Shown piece after piece: positions 29,041 to 37,963 of a stretch of 64,000 nucleotides of DNA; the stretch's first letter is position 1; each line of letters opens with the position of its first letter. The notes under the pieces are model-generated. The model was not told where the DNA came from. It did not search any database and saw only the letters and a program-made list of their open reading frames with translations. Position numbers and translations under genes: made by a program. The stretch covers positions 1,096,695 to 1,160,694 of the forward strand of contig NZ_CP022355.1 in the NCBI RefSeq assembly GCF_002216855.1, read 5' to 3'. This DNA is from Paraphotobacterium marinum (GTDB lineage: Bacteria; Pseudomonadota; Gammaproteobacteria; Enterobacterales; Vibrionaceae).

Positions 29041-29670
29041 TTAACCTAATCCTGGCAGTAAAAGTTTAATTCCTTGTATAATCATTTCTATACCCATTGA
29101 GGCTAACACTATTCCCATGATTCTAGTTATAACATTAATACCAGTTTGCCCGAGAAACTTAACTATTAGGTGAGAGGTTCTAAATAATATCCAACATGTG
29201 ATAGCAAAAATTCCAAGAGTGAGAGTTGTTGCTAAAATATTAAAAATTCCGGGATTTTTTGTACCATAAACAATAGTTGCACTTATAGCGCCTGGACCAG
29301 CTAGTAGGGGAAGAGCTAGAGGTACGATACCAATTTGCTCTTTAATTTTTGATTCATTTTGTTCTTGTTTGTTTTGTTTATCTTCTCCAATCTTTCCTGA
29401 TATCATTGAAAATGCAATCATAAGGAGTATCATTCCTCCTGCAATTTTAAAAGAGTTGATGGATATTGAAAACATTTCTAGAAAATATTTGCCGACTACT
29501 AATGACAAACAAAGAATAATAAACATAGCCAGATTAGCTACTAAAGCAGTTCTAATTCTTTCTGATTCATCCATATGTTGAGTAAGTGTAACAAAAACAG
29601 GCATAATACCAACAGGATTTACAACAGCGATTAAACTGACAAAAAACTTCACAAAAATTCCAAATTCCAT
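29041..29670 (-). CDS. MarC family integral membrane protein
   Basis: 209 residues with about six transmembrane helices in the MarC/UPF0056 pattern: FVSLIAVVNPVGIMPVFV near the start and PLALPLLAGPGAISATIVYG in the middle, both family signatures. Function is not established; the early link of E. coli marC to multiple antibiotic resistance has not held up. A cytoplasmic loop after the third helix is rich in Lys, Gln and Glu. Immediately upstream of the K+ channel gene on the same strand. Confidence 0.9.
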   Translation of the reverse strand: MEFGIFVKFFVSLIAVVNPVGIMPVFVTLTQHMDESERIRTALVANLAMFIILCLSLVVGKYFLEMFSISINSFKIAGGMILLMIAFSMISGKIGEDKQNKQEQNESKIKEQIGIVPLALPLLAGPGAISATIVYGTKNPGIFNILATTLTLGIFAITCWILFRTSHLIVKFLGQTGINVITRIMGIVLASMGIEMIIQGIKLLLPGLG

Positions 29671-29691
29671 TTTTTTTAGCTCAACAATTCG

Positions 29692-30345
29692 TTATATTTT
29701 AATTACTCTACCGTTAATATAATCATTTAAAATTATGTAATCAATATTATTTATGATATTTGACTGAATTGATAATTTATCTTTACTGTTAATACCAAAT
29801 TTTTGACTAATGATTGAATCAATTCGAATATTTTCATTTTCTAGTTCGGACAACCAACTCTTAGTCATATCTTCACTAATTGCCAGCGATAACTCAAAAC
29901 AAACATTTTGAGGTTGGAATTGAGGTATATTTATAATAATACCACTTTCATTTTTACGATTTAAGTTCTTTTTAAAGCTTTGAATTAAGTTGAAATTAGA
30001 TGCTAAAGTATTAGTGAATTTTTTGCAAAAATAGTTTATTGAATTAACAGTATATTTTTTGGGAAGGGTAGTGATGCAAAAACAATTAATGCATATATGA
30101 ACACATTTAAATTTACTTAAATATTTTCCAATATTTTTAGTAATACTTTGATTAGAATCATTATGAATTTTAATAAGTTTATTGGAAATAGTATTACAAA
30201 AATCATAAGTTTTCTGGAGCTTTTTAATATCTTTATCGAGCAATATAACATTGCATCCAATTGAACAAAAGTGCATTGCAATTGCTCTTCCTAAATTACT
30301 TCCAGCAGAGTTAATTAAAATGTTATGTTTATCACTTAAAAGCAT
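29692..30345 (-). CDS. Degenerate short-chain dehydrogenase/reductase-fold protein
   Basis: 217 residues with the SDR scaffold: an N-terminal nucleotide-binding loop NSAGSNLGRAIA where TGxxxGxG is expected, a beta-2 acidic segment LLDKDIKKL, and an NxxG-equivalent region read as INCFCIT. The active-site Tyr-x3-Lys is not present: the aligned stretch is CFELSLAISEDMTKSW, with Phe for Tyr and Leu for Lys. The protein is therefore probably not an oxidoreductase and may be a binding or scaffold pseudoenzyme. Base composition does not differ from its neighbours. No ribosome site is evident. It is separated by about 105 bases from the ATP-grasp gene. Confidence 0.75.
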   Translation of the reverse strand: MLLSDKHNILINSAGSNLGRAIAMHFCSIGCNVILLDKDIKKLQKTYDFCNTISNKLIKIHNDSNQSITKNIGKYLSKFKCVHICINCFCITTLPKKYTVNSINYFCKKFTNTLASNFNLIQSFKKNLNRKNESGIIINIPQFQPQNVCFELSLAISEDMTKSWLSELENENIRIDSIISQKFGINSKDKLSIQSNIINNIDYIILNDYINGRVIKI

Positions 30346-30451
30346 ATAAAAGTATAAATTAAATAATGGTATTCATAACTTTAGTCACTCATTAAAAAAG
30401 GTCATTTATTAATATAAACAAATATGATCTCAATCACTTTAGAAAATAATG

Positions 30452-31414
30452 TTAATTGTGTCTAAAGTGCTCTTGAGACCAAGCTACCCTTTCTTTTATA
30501 GATTTGTGCTCAAAGTCATAGCCTTTATGTTCAATAAATCTTAATCTTGGAAGAAGGCCTGCACCATTGGCTATTTGAATGGCTAAACCTGGTCTTGCAT
30601 TTAACTCGAGAACCATTGGTCCTCTTTCTTTATCTAATACCATATCAGCACCCAAATAACCCAAACCAGTCATCTCCCATGCACTTGATGCTATATACAA
30701 AAGTTCATTCCAATTGGGTATTGATAACTGATTTAAAATTTGGTTTGTATCTGGATGAGTTAATACAGGAGTGTTAAATTGGACACCTTTAACTGCTTTA
30801 CCTGTTGCTATATCAATACCAACCCCTATTGCTCCTTGGTGTAAGTTTGCTTTTCCATCAGACTCTGCAGTTGATAATCTAACCATAGCCATAACAGGAT
30901 ATCCTTGAAAAATAATTACTCGTACATCAGGTACTCCTTCATAGCTATAGTTATTGAAAGTATCATCAAAGGATATAATTTTTTCAATCATGGCAACGTC
31001 ATTTTTACCACCTAGAGAAAACAATCCTGCAAGAGTATTAGTTATATGTCTTTCCACATCTTTTAAACTTATGATTTGGCCAGAAGGTTTAACATAGCTG
31101 CCATTATTGTGGGAGGTAATTACTAAAATTCCTTTCCCACCAGATCCCTGAGATGGCTTGATGACAAATCCACCTTCGTTTTCTACCATATTGTGAATAT
31201 TTTTGACTTGTGATTGACTTTCAATCACACCGATAAGTTCTGGGACATTAGCCCCATACTTTTCTGCAATCATCTTTGTTTTTAATTTATTATCAACTAA
31301 AGGGTATTTATTACGATTGTTATATTTACCTATGTAATTTATGTTTCGCTGATTCATACCCATAATACCTTTAGCATTTAATTTTTTTGGAGATGCAAGC
31401 TTTGAAAAAAACAT
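30452..31414 (-). CDS. RimK-like ATP-grasp ligase (alpha-L-glutamate ligase homologue)
   Basis: 320-residue ATP-grasp protein. ATP-binding segments are FVIKPSQGSGGKGI and DVRVIIFQGYPV, and the metal-binding end is VLELNARPGLAIQIANG. This family is predicted to ligate amino acids or peptides to an unknown acceptor. It is the last member of a three-gene set with the 7-TM protein (4 bases upstream) and a retropepsin-like lipoprotein, an arrangement known from many Gammaproteobacteria. Substrate unknown; the annotation as glutamate ligase is by homology only. Confidence 0.85.
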   Translation of the reverse strand: MFFSKLASPKKLNAKGIMGMNQRNINYIGKYNNRNKYPLVDNKLKTKMIAEKYGANVPELIGVIESQSQVKNIHNMVENEGGFVIKPSQGSGGKGILVITSHNNGSYVKPSGQIISLKDVERHITNTLAGLFSLGGKNDVAMIEKIISFDDTFNNYSYEGVPDVRVIIFQGYPVMAMVRLSTAESDGKANLHQGAIGVGIDIATGKAVKGVQFNTPVLTHPDTNQILNQLSIPNWNELLYIASSAWEMTGLGYLGADMVLDKERGPMVLELNARPGLAIQIANGAGLLPRLRFIEHKGYDFEHKSIKERVAWSQEHFRHN

Positions 31415-31418
31415 TAAA

Positions 31419-32936
31419 TTAATCTCCTTTAATTAAGTGGTTAAATCTTTTCAATTCACTTAAACGATAACCAGTATAGTTACCTAAAATTAGGATAATT
31501 GCTAAAATAATAAACTGAGAACCAATAAAATTAAAGGTTAGGTATCTTACATACTCATTGGTCATTGCAAGATAAACTAAAATTGCTGTAAAAAGAGAAC
31601 CTCCTCCTTGGATTAATACTTCTTTTGAACCTTCTTCTTCCCATAAAATTGACATTCTTTCGATAGTCCAGGATAAAATGATCATTGGGAAGTATGAAAT
31701 TGAAAGTCCTTCAACTAAACCAACTTTATAGGCTACGATAGTAAATAAAGCCATAATCATGATTACGATAATTATGACCGATGATATCCTGGCTACTAAA
31801 AGTAGGTTGAGTTTAGAAAGATAGCTTCGGATGATTAATCCAGTTCCCACGAGTAATAAAAAGCCTATAACACCTACAAGAAGGGTAGTTTGAACAAAAG
31901 CCAAAGCTATCAAAACTGGCATGAATGTACCCGAAGTTTTTATTCCAATAATTAATCTTAAAAATACAACTAATAGAGCACCAATTGGAACCAATAATAT
32001 AGTCTTGAACATTGTTTGCTCTTCAATTGGTAAACTATGAATAGAAAAGTTTAATAAGTTATCAGACTTTACTTTTAATTGTGTTGCATTTGAAGCACTA
32101 ATATCTCTTGAGATCATTGAAAAACTGACATTACTACTGTGACCGCCAATTACGTCTAATAAGCTTTGATTTGCATTGTTCCAAATTAAATAATTATTTG
32201 GTTTACCTAAATCACCAGTTTGTATATCAAGAAGCTGCCAACTGGAGTTATTCCATACTTCTAACATAGGTACAACTGATTGATTTCTTCTACCATCTTC
32301 AAGAGCTAAAACACCAATGATGTGAGCATGAACATTACTGAGGGAAAGTAAATCAGTCAATAGTTTAGGTTTTGAATGATTTTTAAGAAGTAACGAAGCA
32401 CTTTGATTAGATTTTTCATTTAATAATTTAATTAATTCTCTTGCTAAACTTGTAGGATCAGAAGAGAATTTTTGTGCAGAGTCGATTAGTTCTTGAGCTG
32501 CATTTTTTTCTACACCTTCAAAGTTAACTTCAGGAAAATTATCCTGTGGCTTTGGTTGGCTTGGGTGAATTGCATATGGGTCGGCTAATATTTGAACCTT
32601 ATAATAAAGAACTTGTTTTTTTGAGGCTTCTCTGGTGTTCCATTCAACAGTTTTGTTATTATTTTCTTTGTCAACACTAAACGAACTACCAAAGCCAGGC
32701 GATGAAGTAGATTCATCTATTATTGTATAGTTTTTTTGTTGTTGAGGAATATTCAAAATAACTTTTGTTGGTCCACCATCTGCAATTAGCTCTACTTTAG
32801 CTTCAATATCCCATAAGTCACTATCAGTATTAGGTAAAAGTGGTACACCATATAAGTTGTGTCTAAGCCAAGTTAAGGAAATACCAATAATGATTAAAAA
32901 TAATATAAATATATAAAAAGGAGTTCTAGATATCAT
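31419..32936 (-). CDS. Inactive-transglutaminase / 7-TM membrane protein
   Basis: 505 residues: one N-terminal membrane segment (about 8-26), a long periplasmic part (about 27-310) resembling the inactive transglutaminase-like domain that accompanies 7-TM proteins, then roughly seven hydrophobic helices (about 315-495) beginning MFKTILLVPIGALLVVFLRL, with the family segment IGIKTSGTFMPVLIALAF. The transglutaminase triad cannot be identified, fitting the family name. The stop is 4 bases before the ATP-grasp start, so the two are coupled. Likely a sensor or transporter partner for the ligase; this is inference. Confidence 0.82.
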   Translation of the reverse strand: MISRTPFYIFILFLIIIGISLTWLRHNLYGVPLLPNTDSDLWDIEAKVELIADGGPTKVILNIPQQQKNYTIIDESTSSPGFGSSFSVDKENNNKTVEWNTREASKKQVLYYKVQILADPYAIHPSQPKPQDNFPEVNFEGVEKNAAQELIDSAQKFSSDPTSLARELIKLLNEKSNQSASLLLKNHSKPKLLTDLLSLSNVHAHIIGVLALEDGRRNQSVVPMLEVWNNSSWQLLDIQTGDLGKPNNYLIWNNANQSLLDVIGGHSSNVSFSMISRDISASNATQLKVKSDNLLNFSIHSLPIEEQTMFKTILLVPIGALLVVFLRLIIGIKTSGTFMPVLIALAFVQTTLLVGVIGFLLLVGTGLIIRSYLSKLNLLLVARISSVIIIVIMIMALFTIVAYKVGLVEGLSISYFPMIILSWTIERMSILWEEEGSKEVLIQGGGSLFTAILVYLAMTNEYVRYLTFNFIGSQFIILAIILILGNYTGYRLSELKRFNHLIKGD

Positions 32937-33057
32937 TCTAAGCTCTGTATAATGTAAGTTAATTAAAATAATAAAGTAATTCCGAATTATTCAGTAGTCT
33001 GTGACAAAGCACAAAACCATTAACCTAGAGTTACTTCACAATTATTAAGGGAAATCT

Positions 33058-33789
33058 TTATTTTGCTTCAGTAATTTTTGGTTGAATGAATTTTTTACTA
33101 ACGTCGACTACAGCTATATCTTTAATATATTGTCTTCCAAGAAGCATGGGAAATTCTAAATGAGAACGATCTGTCAACGTAAATTCAACCTTTTCTTTTG
33201 AGTCTCCAATTTGTATCCATAAGTCTACTACTGGTCTTCTTTGTTTACCCGAAGCTGAGGATTGTTTAATTTTAACCCATCGTGCAACAGGAGCTTCTAT
33301 TTTGGATTTTGCATTATCTTTCAATACATTAAATGAAACCCAATTTTTACCGTCTCTTTCAAAAGTAGTAAGATTTAATGCATTTAAAGATGATGTTTTT
33401 GCGCCTGAATCGACTCTAGCTTTCAAATAAACTTTAATATCTCTCAACCAAACCCACTCAACTTGACCTAGTATAATTTTATTATCTAATTTTAAAGTTT
33501 TGGTGGTATTACCAATAGCTCGTGTTTCCTTTTTTTGCGAAGCTAAATTAGTGTTTGATTTAAAAATTTTTTGATTCTTATCTATATTCCGATTCAGTTG
33601 ATTAACTTTATTATTTAATACATTTATTTTTGTTGTTTGGGTATCAATCTTACTATTTAGAGCTGAAAGTTTTTCATTTAACTTGTTATTTTGTTGAGTA
33701 ATTTGATCGATGTTGCTTTGATTTGAACAACTTGCCAAGATGGATGAAGATATTAGAGCTAAAGCTATACTTATCTTGTTAATATTCAT
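33058..33789 (-). CDS. Retropepsin-like (RimB/PF05618 type) aspartic protease, lipoprotein
   Basis: 243 residues. The N terminus is a lipoprotein signal with lipobox ILASC at Cys20, followed by a heptad-rich coiled coil (about 25-85) with repeated Asn/Lys/Leu, as in Lpp-like stalks. The C-terminal domain (about 105-240) is the ATP-dependent zinc-protease/retropepsin-like family, with the catalytic DSGAKTSSL and the later hydrophobic FPMLLGRQYI. It is probably anchored to the inner leaflet of the outer membrane with the protease in the periplasm. First gene of the trio, 121 bases upstream of the 7-TM gene. Confidence 0.85.
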   Translation of the reverse strand: MNINKISIALALISSSILASCSNQSNIDQITQQNNKLNEKLSALNSKIDTQTTKINVLNNKVNQLNRNIDKNQKIFKSNTNLASQKKETRAIGNTTKTLKLDNKIILGQVEWVWLRDIKVYLKARVDSGAKTSSLNALNLTTFERDGKNWVSFNVLKDNAKSKIEAPVARWVKIKQSSASGKQRRPVVDLWIQIGDSKEKVEFTLTDRSHLEFPMLLGRQYIKDIAVVDVSKKFIQPKITEAK

Positions 33790-33995
33790 TTATTTTTGTC
33801 CCAAAAGGTTTCATTTATTATCAATTATATGTATTTAATTAAAAAACTAGATATTTCATTTCTAAATTTAGTAATGAACTTAGCAATATACTAGTAAATT
33901 TTATCATTAAGTAAGCTAAATAACTACTTTATAATTGTGATTAAAAATATTTAGTTTCAAACTTGCAGGATTTTTTATATAAGCTGCGTGAAAAG

Positions 33996-34967
33996 TTAAG
34001 GTCTATTTGCTGTTATTATTACCCTTCTTGGAGGGGGATAACCTTCAACTGTTAAATTTTGATTGGAATTTAAAAATGAATCTAAGGAATTGTATTTCAT
34101 CCAATCTGTTTGTCTCTGTTCCTCAATGGTTGTGTCACTTTCATTGACAATTTTAATATTAGTAAATTTACACTTTTCTAACCAGACCACTAATGCTTTT
34201 GAGGATGGAAAAAAATATACATTTCTCATTTGTGCGTATCTTCCTTTAGGAACAAGAACAGTTGTCTCATCACCTGGTACAACCATAGTTTCAAGAACCA
34301 ATTCACCTCCTGGCCTTAACTGGTCACGAAGTTGGGATAAATGTTCAATAGGCGAGACTCTATGATAAAGTACTCCCATGCTGAAGACAGTATCAAAACA
34401 ATTAGCAGGTGGTATTTTTTCAAAAGGCAGTGGTATAAAATAAATATCATTATTGATACCAAGAAGTTTTTTTGAAGCATTAAATTGTGAAAAAAATAAT
34501 TGAGAAGGGTCTACGCCAATAATTGATCTAGCTTCTTCTCCAAGCATACGCCACATATAATATCCGTTACCACAGCCAACATCTAATACTTTTCTATTTT
34601 TGAGAGGAGCTATATGTCGAATAATTCGCTTCCATTTCCAATCAGATCTCCATTCTGTATTAATTTTGATAGGTCCAAATGTAAAAGGCCCTTTTCTCCA
34701 GGGGCTGAGTTTTTTTAATAAAGATTCTAGCTTTAAGATGTCTTCTTTGTTAATACATTCACTTAGATTAGTCAGTGCTACTTGATTTTTTAATTCTGTT
34801 AAAGGCGATTGAATAATGGGTATTTTTTTTATTATTTTTTTCCATGATTCAAAGTCACTGTTTTTAGTTTCTTCCCAGTGAATTAAAAGAGAAGGGATAT
34901 CTTTTATCCAAACAGATAGTTCTTTTTCATTTAAAATATAATTGTAAAAAGATTTAAAATATTGCAT
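33996..34967 (-). CDS. cmoB: tRNA U34 carboxymethyltransferase CmoB
   Basis: 323 residues, the E. coli CmoB length. CmoB transfers the carboxymethyl group of carboxy-SAM to 5-hydroxyuridine at tRNA position 34 to make cmo5U, widening wobble decoding. Sequence support: SPWRKGPF, the SAM-type motif VLDVGCGNGYYMWRML, FSMGVLYHRVSPIEHL and the C-terminal SLDSFLNSNQNLTVEGYPPPRRV. It follows cmoA, which makes the cofactor, on the same strand. Confidence 0.96.
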   Translation of the reverse strand: MQYFKSFYNYILNEKELSVWIKDIPSLLIHWEETKNSDFESWKKIIKKIPIIQSPLTELKNQVALTNLSECINKEDILKLESLLKKLSPWRKGPFTFGPIKINTEWRSDWKWKRIIRHIAPLKNRKVLDVGCGNGYYMWRMLGEEARSIIGVDPSQLFFSQFNASKKLLGINNDIYFIPLPFEKIPPANCFDTVFSMGVLYHRVSPIEHLSQLRDQLRPGGELVLETMVVPGDETTVLVPKGRYAQMRNVYFFPSSKALVVWLEKCKFTNIKIVNESDTTIEEQRQTDWMKYNSLDSFLNSNQNLTVEGYPPPRRVIITANRP

Positions 34968-35022
34968 TAATTATAAACCTACTGTTAAAAGAAATTTTAT
35001 ATTAATATATGTTCTTAAAAAA

Positions 35023-35748
35023 TTATTTAATTGCCAAGAATGAACCAAAGTTGAGATTATTATACCAGATCTCGATATTACTAAATCCTGCCTTTGCCAA
35101 TCTTGTATAATGTTGATTTTTTGTATCAGTTTTCATAATATTTTCGATCGCGTTTCTTTTTTGACTAATTTCAAGATCACTATAACCATTTCGTTTTTTA
35201 AAATCATGGTGTAATAAGGTTAGAATTTGATTGATTGAAGGTGATTCGAATTTAAACTTTTCAGATAAAATTAAAACACCTCCTGGGATAAGAGAGTTAA
35301 ATATTTTTTGGATTAATTCATCTCTTACTGAGGGTTTTAAAAACTGTAAAGTAAAATTTAGTATGACTACTGATGCATTAGTTATACTTGAAAGTTGTAT
35401 ATCTTCATTAATGATTAAAATATCATTTGAAGTTTTGAAACTGGAAATATGAAGTTTGCACTTTGCACACATTGAAGGAGAGTTATCAATACCAATCAAT
35501 TTTACATTTTTAACATCTAAAACCTTATCAATACTTAATAAAACATCGCCTAAAGAGCAACCCAAATCATATAATGATGAATGTTCACTTGCATAATATT
35601 TAGATAGTTCAGCAGTACCCTTTATGATTTCACGATAACCAGGTATGGATCTAACAGCCATATCTGAAAATACCTCAGCTACCTGTTCATCAAAAGTAAA
35701 GTCTTTAATATTTTCAATATATTTAGAATATAACTTGTCGGTTTTCAT
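35023..35748 (-). CDS. cmoA: Carboxy-S-adenosylmethionine synthase CmoA
   Basis: 241-residue Rossmann methyltransferase-fold protein that converts SAM and prephenate to carboxy-SAM, used by CmoB. The family signature is visible: FDEQVAEVFSDMAVRSIPGY near the N terminus, the SAM loop LYDLGCSLGDVLLSID, and NFTLQFLKP. E. coli CmoA is 247 residues. It is first in the cmoAB pair and divergent from pstS. Confidence 0.96.
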   Translation of the reverse strand: MKTDKLYSKYIENIKDFTFDEQVAEVFSDMAVRSIPGYREIIKGTAELSKYYASEHSSLYDLGCSLGDVLLSIDKVLDVKNVKLIGIDNSPSMCAKCKLHISSFKTSNDILIINEDIQLSSITNASVVILNFTLQFLKPSVRDELIQKIFNSLIPGGVLILSEKFKFESPSINQILTLLHHDFKKRNGYSDLEISQKRNAIENIMKTDTKNQHYTRLAKAGFSNIEIWYNNLNFGSFLAIK

Positions 35749-35847
35749 TGTTTATATAAATTTAAAAAAAAAAATTATAACATAAAAAGTGTTTTTTTAT
35801 CATAAAAAAACAAAAACAACATTATAATGAATTTCGGTGTCTCAAAA

Positions 35848-35884
35848 CTGTAACAAAGTTGAAATAAAAGTGTAATAATATAGT
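35848..35884 (+). promoter_or_regulatory. Pho box and -10 element upstream of pstS
   Basis: Three 7-mers repeat with an 11-bp period: CTGTAAC (35848-35854), TTGAAAT (35859-35865) and GTGTAAT (35870-35876), separated by AAAG and AAAA. This is the PhoB direct-repeat pattern (consensus CTGTCAT with 4-bp AT spacers). A TATAGT at 35879-35884 could be the -10. Position before a pst operon supports control by phosphate limitation, although no phoBR is in this window. Confidence 0.8.
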
Positions 35885-35936
35885 GTGATTATATACTCAA
35901 TTGATTGGTGATAATTTTAATTAAATAGGTAAAAAC

Positions 35937-36974
35937 ATGAAAACTAAACTTTCCTTGCTTGTTCCTGTAATTGCTGGAATATGTGTTTCTTCAAGTGCTT
36001 TTGCAGCATCTACTATTAGCGGTGCTGGTTCGAGTGCGATTGCACCTGCACTATACAAGTGGGCAGAAGCGTATAATAAAGCAACTGGTAACAAAGTAAA
36101 CTATGCTGCAATAGGTTCAGGTGGTGGATTAAGACAAATTACTGCTGGTGATAGTGGTACTGTTGATTTTGCATGTTCAGATGAGCCCAAACCTCTTAAG
36201 TGGTTAAATGATCACAAGTTGGTGCAGTTTCCAATGGTAATGGGTGGGATTGTCGCTATTTTTAACATTCCAGGTGTTGAAACAGGAAAATTAGTTCTTG
36301 ATGGACCAACTCTTTCTGCTATTTTTCAGGGAGACATCAAAAAGTGGAATGACCCTAAAATTGCTAAACTAAACAAAGGTGTTAAATTACCTGATCTTGC
36401 TATTACTGTTGTTCATCGTTCGGATGGTTCAGGTACAACCTACAACTTTACCAATTACTTATCAAAAGTATCAAACTGGAAACCTGGGGTTGACTCAGCA
36501 ATACAATGGCCTACTGGTTTGGGTGGTAAAGGGAATGCTGGTGTTGCTCAGTATGTTAAAACTTTACCAGGTTCAATTGGTTATGTTGAATATGCATACG
36601 CTCTTCAAAATAAATTAACAGTAACCAGCATGAAAAATAAAGATGGCAAGGTCGTAACACCAAAATTTGAAACATTTTCAGCGGCTGCTTCAAATGCTAA
36701 TTGGGAAGATGCAGCTAAGAAAGGTTATGACATGATCTTAACTGATCAACCAGGTGCACAATCATGGCCAATGGCAATGTCTACTTTTTGTTTAGTTCAT
36801 TACAAAGATGAAAATGGTAAAAAAGTATCTGCTAACTCTAAAGCTACTGATGCACTTAATTTCTTCAAATGGTCATATAAGAATGGACAAGAGCTTGCTA
36901 AACAATTAGACTATATCCCAATCCCTGATGCTGTTTATGGTAAAATTGAAACTTCATGGCCTGTAACAAAATAA
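35937..36974 (+). CDS. pstS: Phosphate ABC transporter substrate-binding protein PstS
   Basis: 345-residue periplasmic phosphate-binding protein. The N-terminal signal peptide (about 1-23) ends in SSAFAA. The mature protein starts with SGAGSSAIAPALYKWAEAY, a family motif whose Ser contacts phosphate, and has IGSGGGLRQI, DFACSDEP and HRSDGSGTTYNF, the other phosphate contacts. It is the first gene of pstSCAB and lies behind a Pho box. Length equals E. coli PstS (346). Confidence 0.97.
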   Translation: MKTKLSLLVPVIAGICVSSSAFAASTISGAGSSAIAPALYKWAEAYNKATGNKVNYAAIGSGGGLRQITAGDSGTVDFACSDEPKPLKWLNDHKLVQFPMVMGGIVAIFNIPGVETGKLVLDGPTLSAIFQGDIKKWNDPKIAKLNKGVKLPDLAITVVHRSDGSGTTYNFTNYLSKVSNWKPGVDSAIQWPTGLGGKGNAGVAQYVKTLPGSIGYVEYAYALQNKLTVTSMKNKDGKVVTPKFETFSAAASNANWEDAAKKGYDMILTDQPGAQSWPMAMSTFCLVHYKDENGKKVSANSKATDALNFFKWSYKNGQELAKQLDYIPIPDAVYGKIETSWPVTK

Positions 36975-37014
36975 ATAGCGTTATTAAAATTTTAATATTG
37001 GAGTTGGGCATTTA

Positions 37015-37962
37015 ATGTCAACATATAGTATTTCAAAAAAAGATGCCAGAATTCGAAAGGGTTCTGGCACTTCATATTTCTATTCTTTGACCAAAACATT
37101 ATCTTTTGTGTCACTTATTTTACTCATTGCAATAGTAATTTCTATCTATTTAAATAGTAAAAACATTCTAAGTTGGGACTTTATAATTAGTACTGATTGG
37201 AATCCACCAGCTAAACAATTTGGAGCTTTGACTGCAATTGCGGGAACATTAATAAGTGCCGTAATTGCAATTGTATTTGCTGTGCCATTAAGTATATTAT
37301 GTGCTTTTTTTTGTAGTGAACTAGCACCACGAAAGCTGGCAATTCTGCTGCGCGGATTAATTGATATGTTAGCAGGAATACCAAGTATTATATTTGGTTT
37401 TTGGGGATTGATAGTTTTTGTTCCATTTATGCGAGATTATATCTGTCCTTTCGTAAATAATGTTTTAGGCTCAATACCTTTAATAGGTTCTTTTTTTCAA
37501 GGACCTCCTATTGGCATTGGCATGCTGACTGCTGGGTTGGTTCTTGCCATAATGATTATTCCAATTATGACTGCAATGATTATAGAACTGCTTAATAGTG
37601 TACCGATGCAATTGAAAGAAGCTGCTTTTGGATTAGGATCCACTCGATATGAAGTTGCATCAAAAGTATTGTTTCCATATATTAAATCTGGTGTTTTAGG
37701 TTCTTCTATGCTTGGTTTAGGTAGAGCACTTGGGGAAACAATGGCGGTCACATTCGTCATTGGTAATGCTCATGTTTTACCAACACAAATATTAATGCCT
37801 GCTACAACTATTGCCTCTTCCATTGCGAATGAGTTTGCAGAAGCTACAAGTGCAGTTCATGCAAATGCTTTAATGGCAACCGGGTTTTTATTGTTCGTTA
37901 TAACTATAGCTGTTATCTTACTTTCAAGATTTATTTTGGCTAAGTATTCTGAGGATCACTAA
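37015..37962 (+). CDS. pstC: Phosphate ABC transporter permease PstC
   Basis: 315-residue inner-membrane permease with about six helices and the EAA-loop segment LKEAAFGLGSTRYEVASKVLFP that docks with the PstB ATPase. The family segment GLGRALGETMAVTFVIGNA follows. With PstA it forms the high-affinity phosphate channel. It starts 40 bases after pstS (GGAG upstream) and ends one base before the pstA ATG. Confidence 0.96.
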   Translation: MSTYSISKKDARIRKGSGTSYFYSLTKTLSFVSLILLIAIVISIYLNSKNILSWDFIISTDWNPPAKQFGALTAIAGTLISAVIAIVFAVPLSILCAFFCSELAPRKLAILLRGLIDMLAGIPSIIFGFWGLIVFVPFMRDYICPFVNNVLGSIPLIGSFFQGPPIGIGMLTAGLVLAIMIIPIMTAMIIELLNSVPMQLKEAAFGLGSTRYEVASKVLFPYIKSGVLGSSMLGLGRALGETMAVTFVIGNAHVLPTQILMPATTIASSIANEFAEATSAVHANALMATGFLLFVITIAVILLSRFILAKYSEDH

Positions 37963-37963
37963 A

